Positions 43,961 to 52,604 of a stretch of 64,000 nt of DNA are shown in pieces. Position 1 is the stretch's first letter. Every line of letters begins with the position of its first letter. This stretch comes from Streptomyces griseoloalbus (GTDB lineage: Bacteria; Actinomycetota; Actinomycetes; Streptomycetales; Streptomycetaceae). Under the pieces are notes generated by a model. The model made no database searches, had not been told where the DNA came from, and saw nothing but the letters and a program-made list of their open reading frames with translations. The position numbers were made by a program, and so were the translations under genes. The DNA is taken from contig BMUD01000018.1 of NCBI GenBank assembly GCA_014650015.1, positions 62,001 to 126,000 of the forward strand, given 5' to 3'.

Positions 43961-43971
43961 CGAAACTTTCG
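43961..43971. promoter_or_regulatory. BxlR operator in the bxl leader
   Basis: CGAAACTTTCG, 12 bp upstream of the lipoprotein ATG and about 25-35 bp after the predicted transcription start, identical to the site at 34094-34104 upstream of xlnB. The overlapping CTTTCGAAAG (43966-43975) is itself a perfect palindrome. Confidence 0.8.
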
Positions 43972-43982
43972 AAAGGCGAACG

Positions 43983-45287
43983 ATGATCACACGTGCGCGC
44001 TTGCCCAGACTGGTCGCCTGCGGTGCGACGCTCGCCCTGGCGCTGAGTCTCTCGGCCTGCGGGGACGGGAACGGCGGGGCGTCGTCGGACGACGGCAAGA
44101 TCCATGTCCTGGTCTACGGGGACGCCAGCAACAAGGTCGAGGAGCGGATCGTCGAGACGTTCAACAAGACGTCCGACGTCAAGGCCGTCCTCGACACCAT
44201 CCCCGGTGCGGACTACCAGCAGAAGTTGCAGACGATCATCAGCACGCCCCAGGCGCCGGACGTCTTCTTCAACTGGGGCGGCGGCAGCATCAAGCCGTTC
44301 GTCAAGGCCGATCTGCTGATGCCGCTGGACGACTTCATCAAGAAGAACCCGGAGCTGGAGAACAAGTTCCTGCCGTCCGTCTTCAACAGCGCGGTCGTCG
44401 ACGGCAAGCCGTACGGCATCCCGATGCGCGGCACCCAGCCGGTCCTGCTCTTCCACAACAAGAAGGTCCTCGACGAGGCGGGCGTCACGCCGCCGAAGTC
44501 CTGGGACGAACTGCTCGACGCGGTCGGGAAGCTCAAGGACAAGGGCGTCACGCCGATCGCGCTCGGCGGCGGCGACGTCTGGCCGACGCAGATGTGGTTC
44601 CAGTACCTCTTCGACCGCGTGGCCGGCCCGGACCTCTTCAAGCAGGCCGTCGGCGGCGACAAGAGCGCCTGGGAGAGCCCGGACAGCAAGAAGGCCCTGA
44701 ACATGATCAGGGAGCTCGTCGACGCCGGCGCCTTCGGCAAGAACTACGACTCCGTCAAGTACACCAACGGCGGCTCGGTCGCACTGGTGGCCTCGGGCAA
44801 GGCCGGCTTCGAGCTGATGGGCTCCTGGTACTACTCCCAGCAGCTGACGGACCACGCGGAGTTCGCCGAGAAGGACCTCGGTTACACCGCCTTCCCGACC
44901 GTCGAGGGCGGCAAGGGCGATCCGGCCAACGTCGCCGGCAACACCAACAACTACTACTCGGTGATGAAGAAGACCAAGCACCCCGAGGCCGTCGCCGAGT
45001 TCCTGAAGCTCATGTACTCCGACGAGTTCGTCAAGGCACAGCTCGACATCGGCAACCTGCCGACCACGACCAACACCGACGACTTCATCGACAGCTCTGG
45101 CACCCCCGAGTACTCGCGCTTCCAGTACGACCTGGTCGCCGACGCCCCGTCGTTCCAGCTGTCCTGGGACCAGGCGTACCCGCAGAAGGCGAGCTCGAAC
45201 ATGCACAAGGCCGTCCAGCAGTTCTTCAACGGACAGCTCGACACGGACGGCTTCATCCAGGCCATGCAGGCCCTCCCGACCGAGTGA
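43983..45287 (+). CDS. bxlE: xylo-oligosaccharide ABC transporter, substrate-binding lipoprotein
   Basis: A 434-residue extracellular sugar-binding protein. The signal peptide ends in a lipobox LSACG, so it is a lipoprotein. The mature part is a family 1 solute-binding protein (IHVLVYGDASNKVEERIVET ... YGIPMRGTQPVLLFHNKKVL ... ELMGSWYYSQQLTDHAEFAE). The operon with two MalFG-type permeases and a GH3 enzyme, the CGAAANTTTCG operator, and the divergent LacI gene match the bxlREFGA locus for xylobiose uptake. No ATPase gene is present; MsiK-type ATPases act in trans in Streptomyces. Confidence 0.92.
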   Translation: MITRARLPRLVACGATLALALSLSACGDGNGGASSDDGKIHVLVYGDASNKVEERIVETFNKTSDVKAVLDTIPGADYQQKLQTIISTPQAPDVFFNWGGGSIKPFVKADLLMPLDDFIKKNPELENKFLPSVFNSAVVDGKPYGIPMRGTQPVLLFHNKKVLDEAGVTPPKSWDELLDAVGKLKDKGVTPIALGGGDVWPTQMWFQYLFDRVAGPDLFKQAVGGDKSAWESPDSKKALNMIRELVDAGAFGKNYDSVKYTNGGSVALVASGKAGFELMGSWYYSQQLTDHAEFAEKDLGYTAFPTVEGGKGDPANVAGNTNNYYSVMKKTKHPEAVAEFLKLMYSDEFVKAQLDIGNLPTTTNTDDFIDSSGTPEYSRFQYDLVADAPSFQLSWDQAYPQKASSNMHKAVQQFFNGQLDTDGFIQAMQALPTE

Positions 45288-45297
45288 CGAACGGCTC

Positions 45298-46254
45298 ATG
45301 ACCACAGAGATCACGAGCGCTCGGCCCGCCGCCGGCCCCCGCAAGGGGTCCCGGCGGCGGCCGCCCGCCTCGTCCGCAACGAAGGTGGGTCGCCCCGGCT
45401 TCGCCTGGGCGCTGCCCGCCGCAGTGTTCTTCGCCCTCTTCGCGATCGTCCCGCTGATCATGGTGGCGGTGCTGTCCTTCATGAGCTGGGACGGGATCAG
45501 CTCGCCCGAGTTCGTCGGCACGGACAACTGGTCGCGCCTGATGGACGACCCGGTGATGCTCAAGAGCATCTGGCTGACCCTGCTCCTGACCGTGCTCGGC
45601 GTGGTCATCCAGACGCCGCTGAGCATCGTGCTCGGCGTCTGGGCCGCCGGCCACCAGCGCAACCGGGCCGTACTGTCCGTCATCTACTTCATTCCGCTGC
45701 TGCTGTCCGCGACGGCCGTCTCCGTGCTGTGGCGGGCGCTGCTCGACCCGAACTTCGGCATCCCGGCCGACGCCCCCTGGCTGTTCGGCGACGGCAACCT
45801 GTTCGGTGAACAGGCCACCGCCATAGGGGTGCTGGCGTTCGTCAGCACCTGGCAGTTCACCCCCTTCCACACGCTGATCTACCAGGGCGCCGCCCGGGCC
45901 GTCCCCCAGGTGCTCTACCAGGCCGCGGAGATCGACGGAGCGGGCCGGTACCGGCAGTTCTTCCACATCACACTGCCGCAGCTGCGCAACTCGATGATCA
46001 CCTCGATGATCCTGATGATCGTCGGAGGCCTGACCACGTTCGAGACGGTCCTCATCCTGACCCAGGGCGGCCCCGGCACCGACACCACCATCAGCGCCTA
46101 CTACATGTACGACAAGGCGTTCAAGGGCTTCGACTTCGGCGCCGGCTCCGCCATCGCCCTGGCCCTGGTCGTCGCGGCCACGATCATCTCGCTGGTCGTC
46201 GTCCGGGTCTCCGGCTACGACAAGATGCGCAGCACCATGGAGGGTGTGTCATGA
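45298..46254 (+). CDS. bxlF: sugar ABC transporter permease (MalF-like)
   Basis: A 318-residue permease with about six transmembrane helices (for example WALPAAVFFALFAIVPLIMV near 35-60). The binding-protein-dependent loop reads EIDGAGRYRQFFHITLPQLR. A basic, Ala/Pro-rich N-terminal extension precedes the first helix. It begins 10 bp after bxlE and overlaps the next permease by ATGA. It forms the channel with the next gene product for xylo-oligosaccharide import. Confidence 0.92.
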   Translation: MTTEITSARPAAGPRKGSRRRPPASSATKVGRPGFAWALPAAVFFALFAIVPLIMVAVLSFMSWDGISSPEFVGTDNWSRLMDDPVMLKSIWLTLLLTVLGVVIQTPLSIVLGVWAAGHQRNRAVLSVIYFIPLLLSATAVSVLWRALLDPNFGIPADAPWLFGDGNLFGEQATAIGVLAFVSTWQFTPFHTLIYQGAARAVPQVLYQAAEIDGAGRYRQFFHITLPQLRNSMITSMILMIVGGLTTFETVLILTQGGPGTDTTISAYYMYDKAFKGFDFGAGSAIALALVVAATIISLVVVRVSGYDKMRSTMEGVS

Positions 46255-47069
46255 GGCGCCGTCCCCACTACCTGGCCGGCGCCGGCTCCCTGTTCTGGCT
46301 CTTCCTGGTCGGCCTGCCGCTGTACGTGATGCTCGCCGCGACCCTGCGCACCCGCCAGGACTACGCCGACAACGGCCCGGTCTCGATCCCGGACAGCTTC
46401 ACCCTGGACAACTACACCGCCGCCTTCGACTCCGGCTTCGGCCAGTACTTCTTCAACACGCTCGTCGTCACCGCCTGCGTCATCGGCATCGTGCTGCTGC
46501 TGGTCCCGCCGCTCGCCTACGCCATCGTGCGCAGCCGGGGCAGGACCACGTCGGCGATCTTCCGGCTGTTCCTGCTCGGCCTCGCCATCCCCGCCCAGGC
46601 CGTGATCGTGCCGATGTTCTACCTGATCAGCGAGGCAGGACTGTACGACAACCTGCTCGGCGTCATCCTGCCCACGGCCGCGTTCTGCCTGCCCATGTCG
46701 GCGCTGATCCTCAGCGGCGCGATGCGCGACATCTCCACGGAGCTGTATGAGGCCATGGCCATGGACGGCGCCACCCCGCGGCGCATGTTCTTCCAGCTCG
46801 TCCTGCCGCTGTCGAGGGGCGGACTGTCCACGATCGTGGTCTTCTCCGCACTCCAGGCATGGAACGGCTTCCTGTTCCCGCTCGTCCTGACCCAGTCCGA
46901 CTCCACCAAGGTGGTCACCCTGGGTCTGTACAACTTCCAGACCGCACACGGCATCGACATCCCCGGTCTGCTGGGGGCCGTGGTGTTGTCCATGGTGCCC
47001 ATCCTGCTCGTCTACCTGTTCGCCCGTCGCGCCCTGGTCCAGGGGCTGATGGGTGTCGGAGGAAAGTGA
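46251..47069 (+). CDS. bxlG: sugar ABC transporter permease (MalG-like)
   Basis: A 272-residue permease with six transmembrane helices and the EAA loop (YEAMAMDGATPRRMFFQLVL). Its start overlaps bxlF (ATGA) and its stop overlaps the GH3 start (GTGA), indicating tight translational coupling across the operon. It pairs with the MalF-like subunit for uptake powered by an ATPase encoded elsewhere. Confidence 0.92.
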   Translation: MRRRPHYLAGAGSLFWLFLVGLPLYVMLAATLRTRQDYADNGPVSIPDSFTLDNYTAAFDSGFGQYFFNTLVVTACVIGIVLLLVPPLAYAIVRSRGRTTSAIFRLFLLGLAIPAQAVIVPMFYLISEAGLYDNLLGVILPTAAFCLPMSALILSGAMRDISTELYEAMAMDGATPRRMFFQLVLPLSRGGLSTIVVFSALQAWNGFLFPLVLTQSDSTKVVTLGLYNFQTAHGIDIPGLLGAVVLSMVPILLVYLFARRALVQGLMGVGGK

Positions 47070-49447
47070 CCGCCAACGTGGCCGTAGAGACCACCCCCGA
47101 AATCCCCCTCTGGAACGATTCCACCCACCCCCTCGCCGTCAGAGTCGACGCGCTCATCGGCGCGATGACCCTGGACGAGAAGATCGCCCAGCTGTACGGC
47201 GTGTGGGTCGGCGCCTCCGACAACGGCGGCGAAGTGGCCCCGCACCAGCACGACATGGAGGAGGCCGTCGACCTCGACGCGCTCCTGCCCACCGGACTGG
47301 GCCAGCTGACCCGCCCCTTCGGCACCGTCCCCGTCGACCCCGCGCTCGGCGCGCTCTCCCTGCAGCGCACCCAGGCCCGCATCGCCTCGGCGAACCGCTT
47401 CGGCATCCCCGCCGTCGCGCACGAGGAGTGCCTGGCCGGTTTCGCGGCCTGGGGCGCCACCGCCTACCCCGTCCCGCTGTCCTGGGGCGCCACCTTCGAC
47501 CCCGAGGTGGTGCGCCGCATGGCCGCCGCCATCGGCCGCGACATGCGCTCCGTCGGCGTCCACCAGGGTCTCGCCCCCGTCCTGGACGTGGTGCGCGACG
47601 CCCGCTGGGGCCGGGTGGAGGAGACCATCGGCGAGGACCCGTACCTCGTCGGCACCATCGGCACGGCATACGTGCAGGGGCTGGAGTCCGCCGGCATCGT
47701 CGCCACCCTCAAGCACTTCGTCGGCTACTCGGCCTCCCGTGCCGGACGCAATCTCGCCCCCGCCCCCATGGGCGCCCGCGAGCGGGCCGACGTCCTGCTG
47801 CCGCCGTTCGAGATGGCCATCCGCGAGGGCGGCGCCCGGTCCGTGATGCACGCCTACAACGACATCGACGGTGTGCCCGCCGCCGCCGACGAGACGCTGC
47901 TGACCGGGCTGCTCCGCGAGACGTGGGGCTTCGACGGCACCGTCGTCGCCGACTACTTCGGCATCGCCTTCCTCAAGACCCTGCACGGCGTCGCGGGCGA
48001 CTGGGCCGACGCCGCGGGCACCGCGCTGAGGGCGGGCGTCGACATCGAACTGCCCACTGTCAAGACGTTCGGCGCGCCGCTCGCCGAGGCCGTCGCCGAG
48101 GGCCGGATCCCGGAGTCGGTGATCGACCGCGCCCTGCGCCGCGTCCTCGGCCAGAAGGCGATGCTCGGCCTGCTCGACCCGGACTGGAGCCCCGTGCCGC
48201 CCGCGCTCGACGGCGTCGACTTCGACGACCCGGACGCGCTGCGCGGCAAGGTCGACCTGGACCGGCCCGAGAACCGCGAACTGGCCCGCGAGATCGCCGA
48301 GAAGGCGGTCGTCCTGCTCACCAACGACGGCACCCTCCCGCTCGCCCGGCCGCGCCGCATCGCCCTGGTCGGCCCCAACGCGGCCGAGCCGACCGCCGTC
48401 CTCGGCTGCTACTCCTTCCCGCTGCACGTCGGCGTGCACCACCCGCAGACCCCGGTCGGCATCGACCTGCCCACCCTCCGGGACACCCTGGCCGCCGAGT
48501 TCCCCGACGCGGAGATCACGGTCGCCCGCGGCACCGGCGTCGACGACGGGGACCTGGCCGGTATCGGCGAGGCGGTGGAGGCGGCCCGCGAGGCGGACGT
48601 CGTCGTCGCCGTCCTCGGTGACCGCGCGGGCCTGTTCGGGCGCGGCACCAGCGGCGAGGGCTGTGACGCGGAGTCCCTCGTCCTGCCCGGCGCCCAGCAG
48701 CAGCTGCTCGACGCGCTGCTCGACTCCGGCAGGCCGGTGGTGACCGTCCTGCTCGCCGGACGGCCGTACGCGCTCGGCCGCGCCGTCACCGAGTCCGCCG
48801 CGATCGTGCAGTCCTTCTTCCCCGGGGTCGCGGGCACCCACGCGATCGCCGGGGTGCTCAGCGGCCGCACGAACCCCTCAGGTCGGCTTCCGGTCAGCGT
48901 GCCGAGCGGGCCGGGCGCCCAGCCGACCACCTACCTCGGCGCACGCCTCGCCCAGGCCAGCGAGGTGTCCAACATCGACCCGACCCCGGCGTTCGGCTTC
49001 GGCCACGGCCTGACGTACACGGCGTTCGCCTGGAGCGACCTCGCCGTGGACGCCGAACAGGCCGCGACCGACGGCGAGTTCGCCCTGACACTCACCGTCC
49101 GCAACACCGGTGACCGGTCCGGCACCGAGGTCGTCCAGCTCTACCTGCACGACCCGGTCGCCTCCGTCGTCCAGCCGGTGCAGCGCCTTGTCGGCTACAC
49201 GCGGGTGCCGCTGGAGCCGGGGGAGGCCCGCCGCGTCCGTGTCACGGTCCCGGCCGACGTGGCCTCCTTCACCGGCCGCGACGGCCACCGCGTCATCGAA
49301 CCCGGGGACCTGGAGCTGCGTCTCTCCGCGTCGAGCACGGACGCCCGCCTCACGGCGACGGTCACCCTGACCGGCCCGGAACGCCGGGTCGACCACACGC
49401 GCCGCTTCCACGCGGCCTTCACCCAGGAGCCGGCCGCGCAGGCGTGA
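47066..49447 (+). CDS. bxlA: GH3 beta-xylosidase/beta-glucosidase
   Basis: A 793-residue glycoside hydrolase family 3 enzyme. The N-terminal barrel contains WGRVEETIGEDPYLVG, KHFVGYSASRAGRN and the nucleophile Asp296 in TVVADYFGI (ADY instead of the common SDW). The second domain has AVVLLTNDGTLPLARPRRIA and LPVSVPSGPGAQP, and the C-terminal fibronectin-III-like domain begins near FALTLTVRNTGDRSGTEVVQ. There is no signal peptide, so it hydrolyses imported xylobiose in the cytoplasm. GTG 47066, overlapping the permease stop, is used; GTG 47078 is possible. Confidence 0.93.
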   Translation: MTANVAVETTPEIPLWNDSTHPLAVRVDALIGAMTLDEKIAQLYGVWVGASDNGGEVAPHQHDMEEAVDLDALLPTGLGQLTRPFGTVPVDPALGALSLQRTQARIASANRFGIPAVAHEECLAGFAAWGATAYPVPLSWGATFDPEVVRRMAAAIGRDMRSVGVHQGLAPVLDVVRDARWGRVEETIGEDPYLVGTIGTAYVQGLESAGIVATLKHFVGYSASRAGRNLAPAPMGARERADVLLPPFEMAIREGGARSVMHAYNDIDGVPAAADETLLTGLLRETWGFDGTVVADYFGIAFLKTLHGVAGDWADAAGTALRAGVDIELPTVKTFGAPLAEAVAEGRIPESVIDRALRRVLGQKAMLGLLDPDWSPVPPALDGVDFDDPDALRGKVDLDRPENRELAREIAEKAVVLLTNDGTLPLARPRRIALVGPNAAEPTAVLGCYSFPLHVGVHHPQTPVGIDLPTLRDTLAAEFPDAEITVARGTGVDDGDLAGIGEAVEAAREADVVVAVLGDRAGLFGRGTSGEGCDAESLVLPGAQQQLLDALLDSGRPVVTVLLAGRPYALGRAVTESAAIVQSFFPGVAGTHAIAGVLSGRTNPSGRLPVSVPSGPGAQPTTYLGARLAQASEVSNIDPTPAFGFGHGLTYTAFAWSDLAVDAEQAATDGEFALTLTVRNTGDRSGTEVVQLYLHDPVASVVQPVQRLVGYTRVPLEPGEARRVRVTVPADVASFTGRDGHRVIEPGDLELRLSASSTDARLTATVTLTGPERRVDHTRRFHAAFTQEPAAQA

Positions 49448-49464
49448 CCCGTACCCTCCGACAC

Positions 49465-49496
49465 GGCCCCCGGCCGGTGCACACCGGCCGGGGGCC
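49465..49496 (+). terminator. terminator of the bxl operon
   Basis: GGCCCCCGGCCGGTG (49465-49479) pairs perfectly with 49482-49496 (15-bp stem, tiny loop), 17 bp after the GH3 stop. Confidence 0.85.
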
Positions 49497-49747
49497 GCTC
49501 GCTGCCTCAATCCGGCCTCCGCCACTTCAGACAGGGACCGTCCGATCCGATCCTTTCGGGCCGACTCCGACGGAGGCGAACCCCCGTTCCACACCGGTCC
49601 CGGCTGCGTGGAGGAAGTGCGCCGCGGCGCCCCGGCTGCTGCTGTAGCTGCTCACCACCGTCCCGGGCAACGCCCGGCCCGTCCACCGTCCTTCGGTCCG
49701 TGAACGGCGACCTGACCTCGGACGGGGCATCGCATCGGGGGAGTGGG
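49497..49747. other. gene-free stretch
   Basis: No convincing gene is seen. A minus-strand peptide SSYSSSRGA around 49640 is faintly like a DUF397 start but too short and degenerate to call. Confidence 0.4.
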
Positions 49748-49954
49748 TCAGATACGGTCGCGGTCCCGCCCCAGACCCGCGACGAACCCGTACCATGCGC
49801 GCCGCGGGAACGCGAGCTGCGGTCCGCCGCGTTCCTTGGAGTCCCGTACGTGTATGACGGTCGTGGCGGGGGCGACTTCGACGCACTCGCCGCCTTCATC
49901 GCCGCTGTAGCTGCTCTTCAACCAGGTGAGCTGTGCGAGCTGTTCGGTGTTCAT
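49748..49954 (-). CDS. DUF397 domain protein
   Basis: A 68-residue DUF397 protein: LTWLKSSYSGDEGGECVEVA, then VIHVRDSKERGGPQLAFPRR and AWYGFVAGL, the complete domain. Its ATG overlaps the stop of the upstream HTH gene (ATGA). In Streptomyces, DUF397 proteins pair with WhiJ-type HTH regulators. They are thought to act as small antagonists or partners controlling development and secondary metabolism. Confidence 0.9.
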   Translation of the reverse strand: MNTEQLAQLTWLKSSYSGDEGGECVEVAPATTVIHVRDSKERGGPQLAFPRRAWYGFVAGLGRDRDRI

Positions 49955-50823
49955 AGGTCTCCCAGCATCTTCTCGATGAGGCGCAAGGACTCGCGTGGGG
50001 TGAGCGCCTGCCCTCGGATGCTGCCATGTTTCGCGGCCAGAACGCGCACCTCTTCCTGGTCAGTGATGAGGCGGCTGATGTGCTGGACTTCCAGATAGGC
50101 CACCTGCGGCTTGCCTTTGGGGGTGAGTAGCGTGAAGGGGCCGCCCATACCTGCGTGCTCTTCGCTCGAGGTCGGCATGACCTGGATTTCCACATGACGC
50201 AAGCGTCCCGTCCGCAGCAGTTGTTCCAACTGTCCGCGCTGTACGTCTGGACCGCCGAAGGGTTGACGCAGAATGCTTTCTTGAATGGTTGCGCTCACAG
50301 TCGGTGGTGGCCACCGTGTCATCAACTCCTGCCGAGCCATCCTCGCGGTTACTCGCTGTTCGATGGTCTCCTCATCGAAAAACGGCTGTCGACTGGCGAA
50401 GACGGCGCGGGCGTAGTCCGGGGTCTGGAACAAGCCGGGCACCGCCTGGTTGGCGAAGTAGCGCAGTTCAACCGCCTCCGCCTCCAACCGCGCATAATCC
50501 CGGAACCACTCCGGATGCCGCACCCGGCGCCGCGTCTTGGCCCGCTCCACGTCCTCCGCCGCAGAAGCCAGCAGACCCCCACACTCCAGCAACTGGTCCA
50601 CTGCTACCAGCAGTGCGGGCTGAGGCGTCCGTCGTGCCCGCTCGACCGAGGAGATCGTCTCCTCCCCGTACCCGAGCCGGTCGCCCAGCTCCTTCTGGCT
50701 CAGCCCGGCCCGCTCCCGGGCGACCTTGATCTGCCGGCCGAGAGCCCGGAACAGGTCCGCGACCTCGTCCGTGCCGTCCGCCTCGCCGCCCGTGGGAACT
50801 CCCGTACCCGGCTGTGATCCCAT
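49951..50823 (-). CDS. XRE family regulator with DUF5753 (WhiJ-like)
   Basis: A 290-residue regulator. The N-terminal XRE HTH (LGRQIKVARERAGLSQKELG, then DRLGYGEETISSVERARRTP) is at about 28-67 and is followed by DUF5753 (YFANQAVPGLFQTPDYARAV ... RHVEIQVMPTSSEEHAGMGG ... VAYLEVQHISRLITD). This is the WhiJ architecture. It is coupled with a DUF397 gene downstream and is divergent from an HATPase gene, giving the typical three-gene abaA/whiJ-like set. Confidence 0.95.
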   Translation of the reverse strand: MGSQPGTGVPTGGEADGTDEVADLFRALGRQIKVARERAGLSQKELGDRLGYGEETISSVERARRTPQPALLVAVDQLLECGGLLASAAEDVERAKTRRRVRHPEWFRDYARLEAEAVELRYFANQAVPGLFQTPDYARAVFASRQPFFDEETIEQRVTARMARQELMTRWPPPTVSATIQESILRQPFGGPDVQRGQLEQLLRTGRLRHVEIQVMPTSSEEHAGMGGPFTLLTPKGKPQVAYLEVQHISRLITDQEEVRVLAAKHGSIRGQALTPRESLRLIEKMLGDL

Positions 50824-50965
50824 GCCGTACCACCACCCTGTTTCCTTGTACCGGGGACGAACCGGCGACCCCCCGGTCAGGTCATGGCCGTACGCCCGTA
50901 CATCACACCGTCCGCGCCGGGACAGTCACCCTGCGTACCGCCCGGAGTGCTCCACACGGTAGGAC

Positions 50966-51472
50966 GTGTCGGTCACCCTCGGTGATGTGAATCAGGAAAC
51001 TGTCACCGCACCCGGTGAACCGACCGTCGTCACGAGCCACTTCCGCATCATGTTTCCCACCACGGCGCGGGGCGCGCACGGCGCCCGCCATGCCGCCGAG
51101 CACTGGCTCGCCACACAGCAGGGATGGCCGGAAGCCGCCGCCACTGACGACGACACGGCCACGGTGTCCCTCCTCATCGCGGAACTGACCGCCAACGCCG
51201 CCCTGCACGGCCGGGTGCGGGGCAGGAACGCACGCCTCGCCCTCACCCTGACACCCACCACCCTGCGGATCGAGGTCACCGACGCGCGGGGCGAACGTCT
51301 GCCCGTGCGGACACCGGAGGCCGATGCCGACGGTGAGTCCGGACGGGGCCTGCTTCTCGTCGCCTCGCTCGCCGACGCCTGGGGCTGCGAATCCCACCAC
51401 CCGGGTGGCAAGACGGTGTGGGCGGAGTGCACCACGAGGGCCGCCAGGACACGGCAAGAGAACCGGGTGTGA
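50966..51472 (+). CDS. anti-sigma-like HATPase_c_2 ATP-binding protein
   Basis: A 168-residue GHKL ATP-binding protein of the RsbW/SpoIIAB-like type (LLIAELTANAALHGRVRGRN as N-box, IEVTDARGERLPV as G1, GESGRGLLLVASLADAWGCE as G2). It lacks any kinase dimerisation region. Such proteins in actinomycetes accompany WhiJ/DUF397 pairs. GTG 50966 is used; a second GTG at 50988 would shorten it by about 7 residues. Confidence 0.9.
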   Translation: MSVTLGDVNQETVTAPGEPTVVTSHFRIMFPTTARGAHGARHAAEHWLATQQGWPEAAATDDDTATVSLLIAELTANAALHGRVRGRNARLALTLTPTTLRIEVTDARGERLPVRTPEADADGESGRGLLLVASLADAWGCESHHPGGKTVWAECTTRAARTRQENRV

Positions 51473-51632
51473 GTAGTCGCGGTACAGAAAGAGCACCGCG
51501 GTACCCCGCTGTCGACCGCCGCCCGCGACTGTGGACATCGGGCAGTCGTGCGCTTCAACGCGCTGGAAGTCGTCGCTCACGCGATCGCTGCGCGGCAGGT
51601 GTTCCACGAGCGCACCATGAAACGCGGGCGCA

Positions 51633-52595
51633 TCACCACTGGGCGATGAGCGGCGTGTCCGGTTGGTGCTGCTGCCAGGCTTCGGTGAGGCGGGCGAGGC
51701 GAGTGGGGGCGGCGATGCCGCGCACGGTCGCGATCCTGCCGTTGGTGATGTCGAACGTCACGGAGCCGACGACCCGGTCGCCGAGCACGAAGAGGATGGC
51801 GGGGGCGCCGTTGACGAGCGCGTAGTGGATGGTGGGCGTGCCGCCGGCGAGTCGCCGTTTCGCGGGTGTGGGTTTGAAGCCGGCCCGTGCGATGGCGGCG
51901 ATGCGCTGCGGAGTGTCGTATCGCCGCAGCTTCTCGGTCAGGCCGGCGCCGTCGGAGATCGCGGTCGCGTCGTCGGTGAGCAGCGCCACCAGTTGTTCGG
52001 TGCGGCCCGAGGAGGCGGCGGCGAGGAATTCCTCGACAATCCTGCGGGCGGATGCCGGGTCGGCCTCGCCGCCGCCGCGGCGTGCGGCGGTGATGCGGCG
52101 CCGGGACCGGTGGAGGTGCTGCTGGCTCGCGGACTCGGTGATGACGAGGATCTGGGCGATCTCGGCGTGGCTGTAGGAGAACGCCTCGCGCAGGACGTAG
52201 ACGGCACGCTCGACGGGCGACAGGCGCTCCATGAGAGTCAGCACGGCCAGGGAGACCGATTCGCGCTGCTCGAACGTGTCGGCCGGGCCGAGCATCGGGT
52301 CGCCGTCGAGGAGCGGTTCCGGCAGCCAGGCGCCGACGGCGCGTTCACGGCGGGCCTGTGCCGAGCGGAGCCGGTCGAGGCACAGGTTGGTGACGACCTT
52401 GGTCAGCCATGCCTCCGGCACCTTGATCAGCTGCCGGTTGGCGGCCTCCCAGTGCAGGAACGCGTCCTGCACCACGTCCTCGGCGTCGGCGGCGGAGCCC
52501 AACAGCCGGTACGCCAGCGAGGCCAGTCGGTTCCGGCTGGCCTGGAACCGACTGGTGTCGAAGCGATCAGTGGAGGTGCTGTCCACGCGGGCCAC
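51633..52595 (-). CDS. ECF41 group sigma factor (SigJ-like) with C-terminal SnoaL-like domain
   Basis: A 320-residue sigma factor. Region 2 is RNRLASLAYRLLGSAADAED and VVQDAFLHWEAANRQLIKVP; the linker holds the ECF41 WLPEP motif (90-94); region 4 is ERAVYVLREAFSYSHAEIAQ. The C-terminal domain of about 130 residues is SnoaL-like (RIVEEFLAAASSGRTEQLVA ...). It has SDGAG where ECF41 proteins usually have DGGG(K/R), and no NPDKL motif at the end, so its self-regulation may be altered. It lies 9 bp after the oxidoreductase gene. ECF41 factors need no anti-sigma factor; the C-terminal domain regulates activity. Confidence 0.92.
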   Translation of the reverse strand: MARVDSTSTDRFDTSRFQASRNRLASLAYRLLGSAADAEDVVQDAFLHWEAANRQLIKVPEAWLTKVVTNLCLDRLRSAQARRERAVGAWLPEPLLDGDPMLGPADTFEQRESVSLAVLTLMERLSPVERAVYVLREAFSYSHAEIAQILVITESASQQHLHRSRRRITAARRGGGEADPASARRIVEEFLAAASSGRTEQLVALLTDDATAISDGAGLTEKLRRYDTPQRIAAIARAGFKPTPAKRRLAGGTPTIHYALVNGAPAILFVLGDRVVGSVTFDITNGRIATVRGIAAPTRLARLTEAWQQHQPDTPLIAQW

Positions 52596-52604
52596 CCCAG
52601 GCGG

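Noticed and set aside
49527-49747. A possible second DUF397 gene on the minus strand
   Set aside because: Only a short SSYS-like stretch is visible and the rest of the domain is absent; there is no linked HTH gene beyond the one already listed.
51473-51632. Possible gene fragment after the HATPase gene (peptide around VVRFNALEVVAHAIAARQVF)
   Set aside because: Too short, with no start and no family I can recognise.
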